Positions 55,315 to 63,883 of a stretch of DNA of 64,000 bases are shown here, piece by piece. The translations under genes and the position numbers were made by a program. Every line of letters begins with the position of its first letter. Positions within the stretch are counted from its first letter, which is position 1. The DNA is from Janthinobacterium sp. BJB426 (GTDB lineage Bacteria; Pseudomonadota; Gammaproteobacteria; Burkholderiales; Burkholderiaceae_D), in assembly GCF_002735705.1 (NCBI RefSeq), contig NZ_PDZL01000007.1:222559-286558 (forward strand). The letters are read 5' to 3'. A model generated the notes under the pieces. It was not told where the DNA came from, searched no databases, and worked only from the letters and a program-made list of their open reading frames with translations.

Positions 55315-55878
55315 TCAGCGCTCGAGAAAATTCTTCAGCAGGGCGTGGCCGTGCTCCGAGAGGATCGATTCGGGGTGGAACTGCACGCCCTCGATATCGT
55401 ATTCCCTGTGGCGCACGCCCATGATTTCGCCGTCGTCCGTCCACGCTGTTACTTCCAGGCAGGAAGGCAGCGAGGCGCGTTCAATCGCCAAAGAGTGGTA
55501 GCGGATCACTGTGAAGGGGCTGGGGATGTCCTTGAAGACACCCACGCCCGTATGCGCGATGAGGGAAGTCTTGCCATGCATGACTTGCTTGGCGCGGATG
55601 ACCTTGCCGCCAAACGCTTCGCCGATGGCCTGGTGGCCCAGGCACACGCCCAGTATCGGCTTCTTGCCGGCGAAGTGCTTGAGCACTTCCACCGAAATAC
55701 CCGCCTGTGCCGGTGCTTTCGGGCCGGGCGAGATGCAGATGCGGTCCGGGTTCAGCGCCTCGATCTGTGCGATCGTGATTTCATCGTTGCGGTAGACCCG
55801 CACGTCTTCGCCCAATTCGCCGAAATACTGCACGATGTTGTAGGTGAAGGAGTCGTAGTTGTCGATCATGAGCAGCAT
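55315..55878 (-). CDS. trpG: Anthranilate synthase glutamine amidotransferase subunit
   Basis: The 187-residue class I GATase starts [19 protein letters not shown]. It has the oxyanion loop [12 protein letters not shown], the nucleophile in [19 protein letters not shown] and the His-Glu pair in [14 protein letters not shown]. It supplies ammonia to TrpE. GGAGGG precedes the ATG, which is one base from the trpE stop, so expression is coupled. In many bacteria the same subunit also serves PabB for folate synthesis; that is possible here. Confidence 0.95.
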   Translation of the reverse strand: MLLMIDNYDSFTYNIVQYFGELGEDVRVYRNDEITIAQIEALNPDRICISPGPKAPAQAGISVEVLKHFAGKKPILGVCLGHQAIGEAFGGKVIRAKQVMHGKTSLIAHTGVGVFKDIPSPFTVIRYHSLAIERASLPSCLEVTAWTDDGEIMGVRHREYDIEGVQFHPESILSEHGHALLKNFLER

Positions 55879-55879
55879 C

Positions 55880-57376
55880 TTAAAACCCTCCATCCAGGCC
55901 ATCTTGCACTTGTTCGGCGGCGCGCAGCACGGCGCGCGCCTTGTTTTCAGTTTCCTGCCATTCCATTTCGGGGATGGAGTCGGCCACGATGCCGGCCGCG
56001 GCCTGTACGTACAGCATGCCGTCCTTGACCACGCCCGTGCGGATGGCGATGGCCACATCCATTTCGCCGCCAAACGACAGGTAGCCGCAGGCGCCGCCGT
56101 AGATGCCGCGCTTGGTGATTTCCAGCTCGTCGATCACTTCCATGGCGCGCACTTTCGGCGCGCCCGTCAGGGTGCCGGCGGGGAAGGTGGCGCGCAGCAC
56201 GTCCAGGTTCGACAGGCCCTCCTTCAGGGTGCCTTCCACGTTCGAGACGATGTGCTGCACATGCGAGTATTTTTCGATGACCATGCGGTCGGTGACTTGT
56301 ACGCTGCCCGTTTCGGCGATGCGGCCGATGTCGTTGCGCGCCAGGTCGATCAGCATCACGTGCTCGGCGATCTCTTTCGGGTCGGCCAGCAGCTCGGCCG
56401 ACAGTTCGGCGTCGCGCTCTGGCGTGGCGCCGCGCGGACGGGTGCCGGCGATGGGGCGCAGGGTGACTTTCTTGCCGCCGTCCGCCGTCTTCTCGTTGCG
56501 CACCAGGATTTCCGGCGAGGCGCCGATGATCTGCATGTCACCGAAATTATAGAAGTACATATACGGCGACGGGTTGAGCGAACGCAAGGCGCGGTACAGG
56601 GTCAGCGGCGAATCGACATACGGTTTGCGGATGCGCTGGCCGATCTGCACTTGCATCAGGTCGCCCGCCATCACGTATTCATGCGCCTTGGCGACGGCCT
56701 TCAGGTAGTCTTCCTTGGAAAAATCGCGGATGGTTTCCGTGCGCACGGAAGCGCTGGTGACGGGCGCATCGACACCGCGGCGCAGCATCATGCGCAAGTC
56801 CTTCAGGCGCTGCTGTGCTTTCGAAAACGATTCGGGCTGCGTGGTGTCGGCGTAAACGATCAAATACAGTTTGCCGGACAGGTTGTCGATGACGGCCAGT
56901 TCTTCCGTCACCATCAGCTGGATGTCGGGCAGCTTCAAGTCATCTTTCGGCGCGCCGCCGGCCAGTTTTTTCTCGATGTGGCGCACGGTGTCGTAGCCGA
57001 AGTAGCCGGCCAGGCCGCCGCAGAAGCGCGGCATGCCGGGGCGCAGGGCCACTTTGAAGCGCGACTGGAACTGTTCGATGAAGTCGAGCGGATTGCCTTC
57101 GTGCTCTTCGATCACGACGCCGTTCTTGACGATTTCGGTGCGCTTGCCATAGCTGCGCAACACGGTCGTGGCGGGCAAGCCGATGAAGGAATATCGGCCG
57201 AAGCGTTCGCCGCCGACGACGGATTCGAGCAGGAAGGTGTTCTTGCCACCTTGTTGGGCCTGTGCCAGTTTCAGGTACAGGGTGAGCGGCGTTTCCAGGT
57301 CGGCGAACGCTTCCGCGATCAGGGGGATGCGGTTGTAGCCTTGCTGGGCCAGCGATTTGAATTCGAGTTCGGTCAT
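55880..57376 (-). CDS. trpE: Anthranilate synthase component I
   Basis: The 498-residue chorismate-using enzyme has the tryptophan-feedback element [20 protein letters not shown] near the N-terminus, [42 protein letters not shown] and [20 protein letters not shown] in the catalytic half. It forms anthranilate from chorismate with TrpG. The ATG at 57376 is preceded by GGAGAG. Between it and gph lies a 145-base leader with a Trp-rich peptide and terminator, so transcription is likely attenuated by tryptophan. Enzyme activity is also expected to be feedback inhibited. Confidence 0.96.
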   Translation of the reverse strand: MTELEFKSLAQQGYNRIPLIAEAFADLETPLTLYLKLAQAQQGGKNTFLLESVVGGERFGRYSFIGLPATTVLRSYGKRTEIVKNGVVIEEHEGNPLDFIEQFQSRFKVALRPGMPRFCGGLAGYFGYDTVRHIEKKLAGGAPKDDLKLPDIQLMVTEELAVIDNLSGKLYLIVYADTTQPESFSKAQQRLKDLRMMLRRGVDAPVTSASVRTETIRDFSKEDYLKAVAKAHEYVMAGDLMQVQIGQRIRKPYVDSPLTLYRALRSLNPSPYMYFYNFGDMQIIGASPEILVRNEKTADGGKKVTLRPIAGTRPRGATPERDAELSAELLADPKEIAEHVMLIDLARNDIGRIAETGSVQVTDRMVIEKYSHVQHIVSNVEGTLKEGLSNLDVLRATFPAGTLTGAPKVRAMEVIDELEITKRGIYGGACGYLSFGGEMDVAIAIRTGVVKDGMLYVQAAAGIVADSIPEMEWQETENKARAVLRAAEQVQDGLDGGF

Positions 57377-57438
57377 GTTTCTCTCCATGCCGTCAGGGTA
57401 TGAGTGTGCATAGTGCACAAACCCTGCGGTGGGTTATC

Positions 57439-57500
57439 AAAAAACTTGCCGGTACATGCAACATGCGCAAAATGCGCAAAGGACGCGTGTGCAGCCGGCA
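57439..57500 (-). terminator. trp attenuator terminator (segments 3:4)
   Basis: On the minus strand TGCCGG (complement of 57495-57500) pairs with CCGGCA (complement of 57447-57452), closing a longer hairpin with inner pairing (TGCA with TGCA). It is followed directly by AG and six T (57439-57444). It stands between the leader peptide and trpE, 62 bases before the trpE start. Confidence 0.7.
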
Positions 57501-57573
57501 GCAATCGTAACGGCTCGGCCCTTAGGCCTGCCAGGATTGCCAGCGTCGCCAAAGCCAGGCCTCAATCGAGCCG
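57493..57573 (-). promoter_or_regulatory. Alternative pairing segments of the trp leader RNA
   Basis: Segment 1 CGGCTCG (complement of 57567-57573, within the leader codons) pairs with segment 2 CGAGCCG (complement of 57511-57517, just after the leader stop), enclosing all four Trp codons. Segment 2 can instead pair with CGGCT (complement of 57493-57497), which overlaps the terminator's first arm. Stalled ribosomes would hide segment 1 and favour the second pairing. Confidence 0.6.
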
Positions 57574-57614
57574 GTTTGGGTGACATTGTGTTTTTTGATG
57601 AGAAACGTGTTCAC
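57522..57614 (-). CDS. trpL: trp operon leader peptide
   Basis: This minus-strand reading frame has 30 codons plus TAA. It reads (M)NTFLIKKHNVTQTGSI, then EAWLWRRWQSWQA. Four tryptophans fall within nine residues near the end, against a usual frequency of about one in a hundred. The start is a GTG at 57614; no clear ribosome binding site is visible, so a slightly different start is possible. It lies between gph and trpE and is followed by a terminator with six T, the architecture of ribosome-mediated attenuation: scarce charged tRNA-Trp stalls the ribosome on the Trp codons and lets transcription proceed to trpE. The peptide itself has no expected function. Confidence 0.85.
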   Translation of the reverse strand: MNTFLIKKHNVTQTGSIEAWLWRRWQSWQA

Positions 57615-57645
57615 GATATGGTGTTGGGTTTGGTCAGTATGCCGG

Positions 57646-58350
57646 TTAGTTTTGCATGCCAATAAAACGGGCTGCTTCGAGCAGTGTCTTTACTATACCA
57701 TCGGAATCGGTATCGTGTATAGAGTGTCCGTGATTGTATCCATACGGTACCGTCAGTACGGGACAAGCCGCAGCCCTGGCCGCTTGCGCGTCATTCGAGG
57801 AGTCGCCGATGGCCACCACTTTGGATGGCGCCAGGTCGAAGTCCGCACACACTTGCAGCAGCGGCATGGGGTGCGGTTTTTTCTGCGGCAGCGAATCGCC
57901 GCCGTAGACGATCTCGAAATACTGGTCCAGGTTTTTCAGTTTCAGCAGGGGCAGGGCGAAGGCGATCGGCTTGTTGGTGACGCAGGCCAGGCGCAAGCCT
58001 GCCGCCTTCATCGCCGCCAGTCCCGCTTCCACGTCCGGGTACAGGGTGCTGAACTGGCCGTTGATGGCCAGGTAGTGGCGCTGGTAGCCGTCCATCGCCT
58101 GCTCGAAATGCTGTTCCACGCCGGCCGCGTCGAAGTCGAGCGCCAGCACGGTGCGGATCAGGTTTTCCGAGCCTTTGCCGACCATCAGCTTGATGGCGTC
58201 GGCGCTGATGGGCGCCAGGTCCAGTTCGGCGCGCATGCCATTGATGGCGACATGGAAATCGGGCACGGTGTCGAGCATCGTGCCATCGAGGTCGATGATG
58301 GCGGCGCGTACGCCGGCCAGTACGTGGTCTTTCACCGTGCCCGCTTGCAT
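57646..58350 (-). CDS. gph: Phosphoglycolate phosphatase
   Basis: The 234-residue HAD hydrolase has motif I AAIIDLDGTMLDTVPDFHVA, motif II VTNKP, the lysine in GGDSLPQKKPHPMPLLQVC and motif IV VAIGDSSNDAQAARAA. The cap domain is of the small alpha type. It removes phosphate from 2-phosphoglycolate formed in DNA repair. Its ATG overlaps the rpe stop (TGATG), and trpE follows after 269 bases, as in the rpe-gph-trpEGD arrangement of Burkholderiales and pseudomonads. Members of this fold accept several phosphates, so the exact substrate is an inference from context. Confidence 0.92.
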   Translation of the reverse strand: MQAGTVKDHVLAGVRAAIIDLDGTMLDTVPDFHVAINGMRAELDLAPISADAIKLMVGKGSENLIRTVLALDFDAAGVEQHFEQAMDGYQRHYLAINGQFSTLYPDVEAGLAAMKAAGLRLACVTNKPIAFALPLLKLKNLDQYFEIVYGGDSLPQKKPHPMPLLQVCADFDLAPSKVVAIGDSSNDAQAARAAACPVLTVPYGYNHGHSIHDTDSDGIVKTLLEAARFIGMQN

Positions 58351-59024
58351 CAGGCGCCCTTGACGGCGGCCAGTTCGGCGCGCATGGCGTCGATGACGGC
58401 CTTGTAGTCGGGCTTGCCGAAGATGGCGGAGCCGGCGACAAAGGTATCGGCGCCAGCGGCAGCGGCGGCGGCGATGTTGTCGATCTTGATGCCGCCATCG
58501 ACTTCGAGCATGATGTCACGGCCCGATTCGTCGATCATGCGGCGCGCTTCGGCAATTTTCTTCAGCGCTTGCGGAATGAAGGACTGGCCGCCGAAGCCCG
58601 GATTGACGGACATGATCAGGATGATGTCGATCTTGTCCATCACGTGTTCCAGGTAATGCAGCGGCGTGCCGGGGTTGAATACCAGGCCCGATTTGCAGCC
58701 ATTGTCGCGGATCAGCTGCAAGGAACGGTCGACGTGATCCGACGCTTCCGGGTGAAAGGTGATGATGTTCGCGCCAGCCTTGGCGAAATCCGGGATAATG
58801 CGATCGACAGGCTTGACCATCAGGTGCACATCGATGGGGACTTGCACGTGCGGGCGGATCGCTTCGCACACCAGCGGGCCGATGGTCAGGTTCGGCACGT
58901 AATGGTTATCCATCACGTCGAAGTGGATGATGTCGGCGCCGGCGGTAACGACGTTGCGCACTTCCTCGCCCAGGCGGGCAAAGTCGGCGGACAGGATGCT
59001 GGGAGCGATACGGAATGTTGTCAT
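58350..59024 (-). CDS. rpe: Ribulose-phosphate 3-epimerase
   Basis: The 224-residue TIM-barrel enzyme of the pentose phosphate pathway interconverts ribulose-5-P and xylulose-5-P. Visible are [39 protein letters not shown] (metal His/Asp), [35 protein letters not shown] and [20 protein letters not shown]. Its stop codon overlaps the gph start by one base. It is the first gene of the gph/trp cluster, which is likely co-transcribed from a promoter in the 165-base gap before it. Confidence 0.96.
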   Translation of the reverse strand: MTTFRIAPSILSADFARLGEEVRNVVTAGADIIHFDVMDNHYVPNLTIGPLVCEAIRPHVQVPIDVHLMVKPVDRIIPDFAKAGANIITFHPEASDHVDRSLQLIRDNGCKSGLVFNPGTPLHYLEHVMDKIDIILIMSVNPGFGGQSFIPQALKKIAEARRMIDESGRDIMLEVDGGIKIDNIAAAAAAGADTFVAGSAIFGKPDYKAVIDAMRAELAAVKGA

Positions 59025-59189
59025 GGTGAAGTAGCCAAAGGATAGAAAATGCGATTTGCGCTATTTTACGCCTGACGCCGTTACCATGCCTCATTGAAGT
59101 ACGGTGAAACACAGAATACGCATCGCGCGATGGCCTATGCGTCGCGCGCGATACACAATATGACTGGCAATGTCTGAATAGGAATGACG

Positions 59190-59564
59190 ATGGCGACTTA
59201 TGAATTTACGGTAACGGTCAAGACGCAATACCTGCCCGAGCAATCGGCACCGGACCAGGGGCGGCACGTGTTCAGCTACACGATCCGCGTCGTCAACACG
59301 GGCACGGCGGGCGCGCAACTGATTTCGCGCCACTGGGTCATCACGGATGCGAACAACAAGGTGGAAGAGGTGCGCGGCCTGGGCGCCGTCGGCCACCAGC
59401 CGCTGCTGCAGCCGGGCGAACAGTTCGAATACACGAGCGGCACCATGCTGGGCACGCCGCAAGGCTCGATGCACGGTGAATACTTTTGCGTGGCCGAAGA
59501 TGGTCACCAGTTCGAAGCTTTGATTCCCGAATTCGTGCTGTCGGTGCCGCGCACCCTGCATTAA
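59190..59564 (+). CDS. apaG: ApaG (DUF525) protein
   Basis: The protein has 124 residues from the ATG at 59190, preferred over the ATG 6 bases upstream because AGGA is then 6 bases away. It is a fibronectin-III-like single domain: YEFTVTVKTQYLPEQSAPDQ, HVFSYTIRVVNTGTAGAQLI, SRHWVITDANNKVEEVRGLG, VGHQPLLQPGEQFEYTSGT and SMHGEYFCVAEDGHQFEALI. ApaG is linked to Co2+ and Mg2+ homeostasis in enterobacteria. It is divergent from rpe. A GGGGGC/GCCCCC hairpin (59574-59587) follows and sits between it and the convergent 48-residue gene. Confidence 0.94.
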   Translation: MATYEFTVTVKTQYLPEQSAPDQGRHVFSYTIRVVNTGTAGAQLISRHWVITDANNKVEEVRGLGAVGHQPLLQPGEQFEYTSGTMLGTPQGSMHGEYFCVAEDGHQFEALIPEFVLSVPRTLH

Positions 59565-59587
59565 GGAAACACCGGGGGCTTGCCCCC

Positions 59588-59734
59588 TTACTTCAGTTTT
59601 TCGGTGGCGTCCTGTTCTTCACTGAGCTGCTTGCGCGCCGGCGGTGCGGGCTTTTTGCCTGAATACATGGTCCACCAGACTATAAATGCCAGCAAGAAGA
59701 ACGCTACCAGCGCCTCTATCATCAAGATCCACAT
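59588..59734 (-). CDS. 48-residue single-pass membrane protein
   Basis: The short gene has a good AGGAG seven bases before its ATG. The product starts MWILMIEALVAFFLLAFIVW and has one hydrophobic helix (residues about 3-22), then a basic, proline-rich tail (GKKPAPPARKQLSEEQDATE). It resembles small conserved membrane proteins often left unannotated in this family of bacteria. It starts 10 bases from the oppositely oriented mltA, so each gene's promoter must lie inside the other's reading frame, or one start is wrong. Function is unknown. Confidence 0.75.
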   Translation of the reverse strand: MWILMIEALVAFFLLAFIVWWTMYSGKKPAPPARKQLSEEQDATEKLK

Positions 59735-59744
59735 ACGCACTCCT

Positions 59745-61013
59745 ATGTTATTTACCCGCAGCTTAGTATTTACCCGCCGTCTGTTGACACGCGGTAGTCT
59801 ACCCGTTTCAATCGGCGCCGTCGCGCTTGCTTTATCCGCCTGCACCACGCCACCCGCACCGCCCGCTGCTTCCAGCGGCAAGGCGCCCGCCATCGCGCCG
59901 ACCGTCGTCAAGCCTGTGCCTGCCAAGCCGGCCGACGCCAAGGATGCCACGGATGTGGCAGCTCCAACCTTTGTGCCCGCCAAGTTTGCCGCCTTGCCTG
60001 GCTGGGCCCGCGACGACATGCGTGCTGCCTGGCCAGCGTTCATGGCGTCGTGCGGCGTGCTGGTCAAGCGTCCGGACTGGAAAGAGTCGTGCACAATCGC
60101 GCGCCAGGTGAATGCGGACAGCGACAAGGCCATCCGCCTGTTCTTCGAGACTTTCTTTGTGCCAAATCAAGTGGTGGCCGCCGATGGCGCCAATACTGGC
60201 TTGGTGACCGGTTACTACGAACCCTTGCTGCACGGCGCGCGCAAGCGCGGCGGCCCATATCAGACACCGCTGTACAAGGTGCCCGACGACCTGGTCTCGG
60301 TGGATTTGTCGGGCGTGTATCCGGAACTGAAGAATATGCGCTTGCGGGGCAAGCTGGTGGGCAAGAAGGTGGTGCCGTACGCCACCCGCGCCGACATCGA
60401 GCGCGCCACATCCGTCACAGGCAAGGAATTGCTGTGGGTGGATGACGAAGTCGAGGCCTTCTTCCTGCAAGTACAGGGATCGGGGCGCGTGCAGCTGACC
60501 GATACGCAGGAAACCGTGCGCGTGGCGTATGCGGATCAGAATGGGCACCCGTATAAATCGATCGGCCGCTACCTGGTCGACAAGGGCGAGCTGACCCTGA
60601 GCCAGGCGTCCGCGCAGGGCATCAAGGCGTGGATCGCCGGCCACCCCACGCGCAAGGATGAATTGTTCAACGCCAATCCCAGCTATGTCTTCTTCAAGGA
60701 AGAGCGTTTGCCTGACCCGAAAGTGGGTCCGAAGGGGGCGCTGGGCGTGCCGCTGACGCCGCAGCGCTCGGTGGCCATCGATTCGCGCTTTCTGCCGCTG
60801 GGTGCGCCCGTGTTCCTGTCCACCACGCAAGCCAATAGCGAGATTCCCATGCAGCGCCTGGTGATGGCGCAGGATACGGGCGGCGCCATTCGCGGGCCGA
60901 TCCGGGTCGATTATTTCTTTGGCTTTGGCGCAGAAGCGGCCGAGAATGCGGGCCGCATGAAGCAGAGCGGCGCCGTGTGGGTGTTGTTGCCGAAACAGGC
61001 GCCGGCGCGCTGA
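59745..61013 (+). CDS. mltA: Membrane-bound lytic murein transglycosylase A
   Basis: The 422-residue protein starts MLFTRSLVFTRRLLTRGSLP and has a lipobox VALALSAC, so it is a lipoprotein. The MltA domain is seen in TGYYEPLLHGARKRGGPYQT, ELLWVDDEVEAFFLQVQGSG and VRVAYADQNGHPYKSIGRYL. The 3D domain with the catalytic aspartate is RLVMAQDTGGAIRGPIRVDY. It cuts peptidoglycan glycan strands to give anhydro-muropeptides. No ribosome binding site is obvious before the ATG, so translation may begin slightly further in. It faces the convergent universal stress gene. Confidence 0.93.
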   Translation: MLFTRSLVFTRRLLTRGSLPVSIGAVALALSACTTPPAPPAASSGKAPAIAPTVVKPVPAKPADAKDATDVAAPTFVPAKFAALPGWARDDMRAAWPAFMASCGVLVKRPDWKESCTIARQVNADSDKAIRLFFETFFVPNQVVAADGANTGLVTGYYEPLLHGARKRGGPYQTPLYKVPDDLVSVDLSGVYPELKNMRLRGKLVGKKVVPYATRADIERATSVTGKELLWVDDEVEAFFLQVQGSGRVQLTDTQETVRVAYADQNGHPYKSIGRYLVDKGELTLSQASAQGIKAWIAGHPTRKDELFNANPSYVFFKEERLPDPKVGPKGALGVPLTPQRSVAIDSRFLPLGAPVFLSTTQANSEIPMQRLVMAQDTGGAIRGPIRVDYFFGFGAEAAENAGRMKQSGAVWVLLPKQAPAR

Positions 61014-61042
61014 ATTTCTCGCGGCGCCGGGTAGGCCGTGGC

Positions 61043-61480
61043 TTAGCGCAGAACCATGACTGGCAGATGGGTATGCGCCAGCACTTTTTGCGTTTCGCTG
61101 CCCACGAATAGCTTGTTCAAGCCCTTGCGGCCATGCGAGGCCATCAGGATGATGTCGCAATGGTAGGTCTGCGCCGCATTGACGATTTCATCGTGCGGGC
61201 TCGGCGACACGGCGACCACGCCTTCGAAGGGTACGCCGGCGGCGCTTGCCGCTGCGCCGATCTTGTCGATGGCGCGTTGCGACGCTTCCTGCATCTGCTG
61301 TTCATACAGGCTGGCGTCGAGCACGATGCCGCCATCGGCCATCGGCGAGAACGGGAAAGGCTGCACCACGCTGATGGCGACCAGCTTGGCCTTGTTCAAT
61401 TGGGCGAAGGCGAGGGCGGTCTCGGCGGCTTTGTCGGACAACGGCGAGCCGTCGGTAGGAAATAAGATGGTGTTAAACAT
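61043..61480 (-). CDS. Universal stress protein (UspA family)
   Basis: The 145-residue protein starts MFNTILFPTDGSPLSDKAAE. The ATP-binding motif G-2x-G-9x-G-S is present in ILMASHGRKGLNKLFVGSET, so it is of the nucleotide-binding class. GGAG-like sequence (TGAGGAGCACGCT) precedes the ATG. Such proteins form dimers and are induced by starvation, oxygen or stress. The role in this organism is not shown by the context: the neighbours, mltA and an MFS exporter, are unrelated. Confidence 0.93.
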   Translation of the reverse strand: MFNTILFPTDGSPLSDKAAETALAFAQLNKAKLVAISVVQPFPFSPMADGGIVLDASLYEQQMQEASQRAIDKIGAAASAAGVPFEGVVAVSPSPHDEIVNAAQTYHCDIILMASHGRKGLNKLFVGSETQKVLAHTHLPVMVLR

Positions 61481-61617
61481 AGCGTGCTCCTCAAGTGATG
61501 TAAGACAGCTTATGGATTTACATCAATTAAAACCTTGATGTAAATCAAACCTCACAGGCTTTGGCGTGAATAGTGTCGCCAAAGCAATCTTTCAGCAGTG
61601 TATGCCCGTTCATCGCA

Positions 61618-62919
61618 TCAGGTGCGCACGCTACGCAGCGGCGTGCCCCACACCATGGCGACGGTCAACATAATGCTGCCTGCCGCGATGCAGGCCAGGC
61701 CATTGCGCACGCCAAAGTGTTCCGCTACCCAGCCGGCGGCCAGCGCGCCCAGCGGCGCCGTCGCCACCGTCAGGAAGCGCATGGTGGACGTCATGCGGCC
61801 CAGCATGGGATCGGGCGTGACCTTCTGACGCAAGCCCAGGTAGGGAATAAAGAACAGCATCACGCCGCAATCGAAAAAGAACATCAAGATGGCATACGCT
61901 ACGGCGCTGGCGGCCGCGCTGCCGAACAGCGCGGCGGGTATCGTTGGCGTCAGCGCAAAGCACACGGAGGTGGACGCCAGCCCGATCAGGATCGTGCGTC
62001 CGGCGCCGTAGCGGCGCGTCAGCGGCTTGACGATGAAGGCGCTGAGCAAGACGCCGGCGCCACCGAGCATCTGCGTCATGCCCAGCACACCAGGACTCAT
62101 GCCCAGGTCGCGCGTGGCGAACAGCACCGTCAAAGCCATGCTGGCGTAAAAGAGGAAGTGCCAGATGCCGGCGCCCCAGGCCAGCGCGCGCAGCAGCGGT
62201 TCGCGCCAGACGAACAGCAAGCCGTCGGCGATGTCGCGCAAGGCGTGCTTGTCGGATGGTGCGGGACGCGGATCGCGCACGCTCATGGCGCGCAAATTAA
62301 AGACGGAAACCAGATAGCCGCAAGCCGTGCACAGGATGGCGACGGGTGCTGACAGCACTTGCACCAGCACGCCGGCCAGGCCGGGGCCGATCAGGCGCGA
62401 AGCCGATTCGGTGGCGGCAAATTTCGATTGCGCATCGATCAAGCCGTCGCGGCCCACCAGGAAAGTCAGAAACACTTGCTCGGCGCCGCCACCAACGACG
62501 AAGCCCGTGCCGATGATGAACCCCACTATATATAACCATGGCATCGACAGCACGCCGCACCAATAGGCCACGGCCACGCTGGCTAGGGCCAGGCCGGACA
62601 TGCTTTCGCTGAACAGCATGATCGGGTGCTTGCTGCGCCGGTCCAGCAGCACGCCGACGGGCAAGCCGAACAGGGCGAACGGCAGTGCCTGCAAGGCGAC
62701 CAGCACGCCCATCTGCTCCGGCGTCGCATGTAGTAATAGTACCGCGCACAGGGGCAGGGCCAGCGAGGTGATCTGGGCGCCGAAGCAATTGAGGCCGTTG
62801 CTGAACCACAAGCGGCGGAAATTGACGCTGGCGGCGCTGCCGTCGCCGCGCAGGTAGCTGGCGCAGTACTGAAAGAGGGAGGAGAAAATACGCTGCTCGA
62901 TAAAGGTGACCGGGTTCAC
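61618..62919 (-). CDS. MFS transporter (EntS/MFS_3 type)
   Basis: The 433-residue protein has 12 hydrophobic helices. It begins with a 40-residue cytoplasmic extension before FRRLWFSNGLNCFGAQITSL, the typical first helix of the MFS_3 exporter group. The loop motif is FGLPVGVLLDRRSKHPIMLF (G-x-x-x-D/R-R). AATESASRLIGPGLAGVLVQ is the motif C region. Its sequence class includes enterobactin exporter EntS and macrolide efflux proteins; the substrate is unknown. It stands alone, divergent from the enoyl-CoA hydratase gene across 76 bases. Confidence 0.9.
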   Translation of the reverse strand: MNPVTFIEQRIFSSLFQYCASYLRGDGSAASVNFRRLWFSNGLNCFGAQITSLALPLCAVLLLHATPEQMGVLVALQALPFALFGLPVGVLLDRRSKHPIMLFSESMSGLALASVAVAYWCGVLSMPWLYIVGFIIGTGFVVGGGAEQVFLTFLVGRDGLIDAQSKFAATESASRLIGPGLAGVLVQVLSAPVAILCTACGYLVSVFNLRAMSVRDPRPAPSDKHALRDIADGLLFVWREPLLRALAWGAGIWHFLFYASMALTVLFATRDLGMSPGVLGMTQMLGGAGVLLSAFIVKPLTRRYGAGRTILIGLASTSVCFALTPTIPAALFGSAAASAVAYAILMFFFDCGVMLFFIPYLGLRQKVTPDPMLGRMTSTMRFLTVATAPLGALAAGWVAEHFGVRNGLACIAAGSIMLTVAMVWGTPLRSVRT

Positions 62920-62995
62920 AATAATAGCAGCGCACCCGCCGCACCGCTGCCGTTAGCCGCTACAATCGTTGCACCGTTCATCGAGAGGAGACACT

Positions 62996-63772
62996 ATGCA
63001 ATACGAAGACCTGATCATCGACATCCAGGACAAAGTGGCGGTCATCCGCCTGAATCGCCCGAAGGCCTTGAACGCCTTGAACGACAACATGATGAATGAG
63101 CTGGGCGACGCCTTGCTGAAGTTCGACGCGGATGACAATATCGGCTGTATCGTGCTCACGGGCAGCGAAAAAGCATTTGCCGCTGGCGCCGATATCGCCG
63201 CCATGGCCGATTACACCTACCCGGACACCTTTACCCAGGGCTACATCAGCCGCAACTGGGAGCATATCTTGCGCGTGCGCAAACCTGTGGTGGGTGCGGT
63301 GGCCGGCTATGCGCTTGGTGGCGGCTGCGAACTGGCCATGATGTGCGATTTCCTGATCGCCGCCGACAGCGCCAAATTTGGCCAGCCGGAAATCAAGGTC
63401 GGCGTCACGCCGGGTGCGGGCGGTACGCAGCGTCTGCCGCGCGCCATCGGCAAGGCCAAGGCCATGGACCTGTTGCTGACGGCGCGCACCATCGATGCCG
63501 CCGAGGCGGAACGCATCGGCCTCGTGTCGCGCGTGGTGCCTGCTGATAAATTGCTGGAAGAAACCTTGGCTGCCGCCAGGACCATCGCCGCCATGCCGAC
63601 CTCGGTGGCCATGATGATCAAGGATTGCGTCAACCGCGCCTTTGAAACCACTTTGACCGATGGTGTCGCCTACGAGCGTCGTTTGTTCCAGGCTGCCTTC
63701 GGTACGCCTGCTCAAAAAGAAGGCATGCACGCTTTCCTTGAAAAGCGCTTGCCAAACTTCGACGGTCTTTGA
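62996..63772 (+). CDS. Enoyl-CoA hydratase
   Basis: The 258-residue crotonase has both catalytic glutamates: one in [20 protein letters not shown] and one in [20 protein letters not shown]. CoA-binding segments are [20 protein letters not shown] and [16 protein letters not shown]. It ends [15 protein letters not shown]. It hydrates trans-2-enoyl-CoA to L-3-hydroxyacyl-CoA in fatty-acid or aromatic-acid breakdown (PaaF/EchA-like). The ATG at 62996 follows GAGAGGAG. It is the last protein gene before the rRNA operon. Confidence 0.95.
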   Translation: MQYEDLIIDIQDKVAVIRLNRPKALNALNDNMMNELGDALLKFDADDNIGCIVLTGSEKAFAAGADIAAMADYTYPDTFTQGYISRNWEHILRVRKPVVGAVAGYALGGGCELAMMCDFLIAADSAKFGQPEIKVGVTPGAGGTQRLPRAIGKAKAMDLLLTARTIDAAEAERIGLVSRVVPADKLLEETLAAARTIAAMPTSVAMMIKDCVNRAFETTLTDGVAYERRLFQAAFGTPAQKEGMHAFLEKRLPNFDGL

Positions 63773-63854
63773 TATGATTCGCCTCCCCGATGAGACGCAC
63801 TGGTTTGCGGCACAAAAGGGGCGGCCTTCAGGGGCTGGGTAGTAAAAAAGAAGG

Positions 63855-63883
63855 TTGACGAAATGCTGCAAACGCTTCATACT
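63855..63883 (+). promoter_or_regulatory. Probable rRNA operon promoter
   Basis: TTGACG (63855-63860) and CATACT (63878-63883) are separated by exactly 17 bases. They precede the leader with boxA, so this is the best candidate for the rrn promoter. The -10 agrees with the consensus at four of six positions. Confidence 0.6.
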
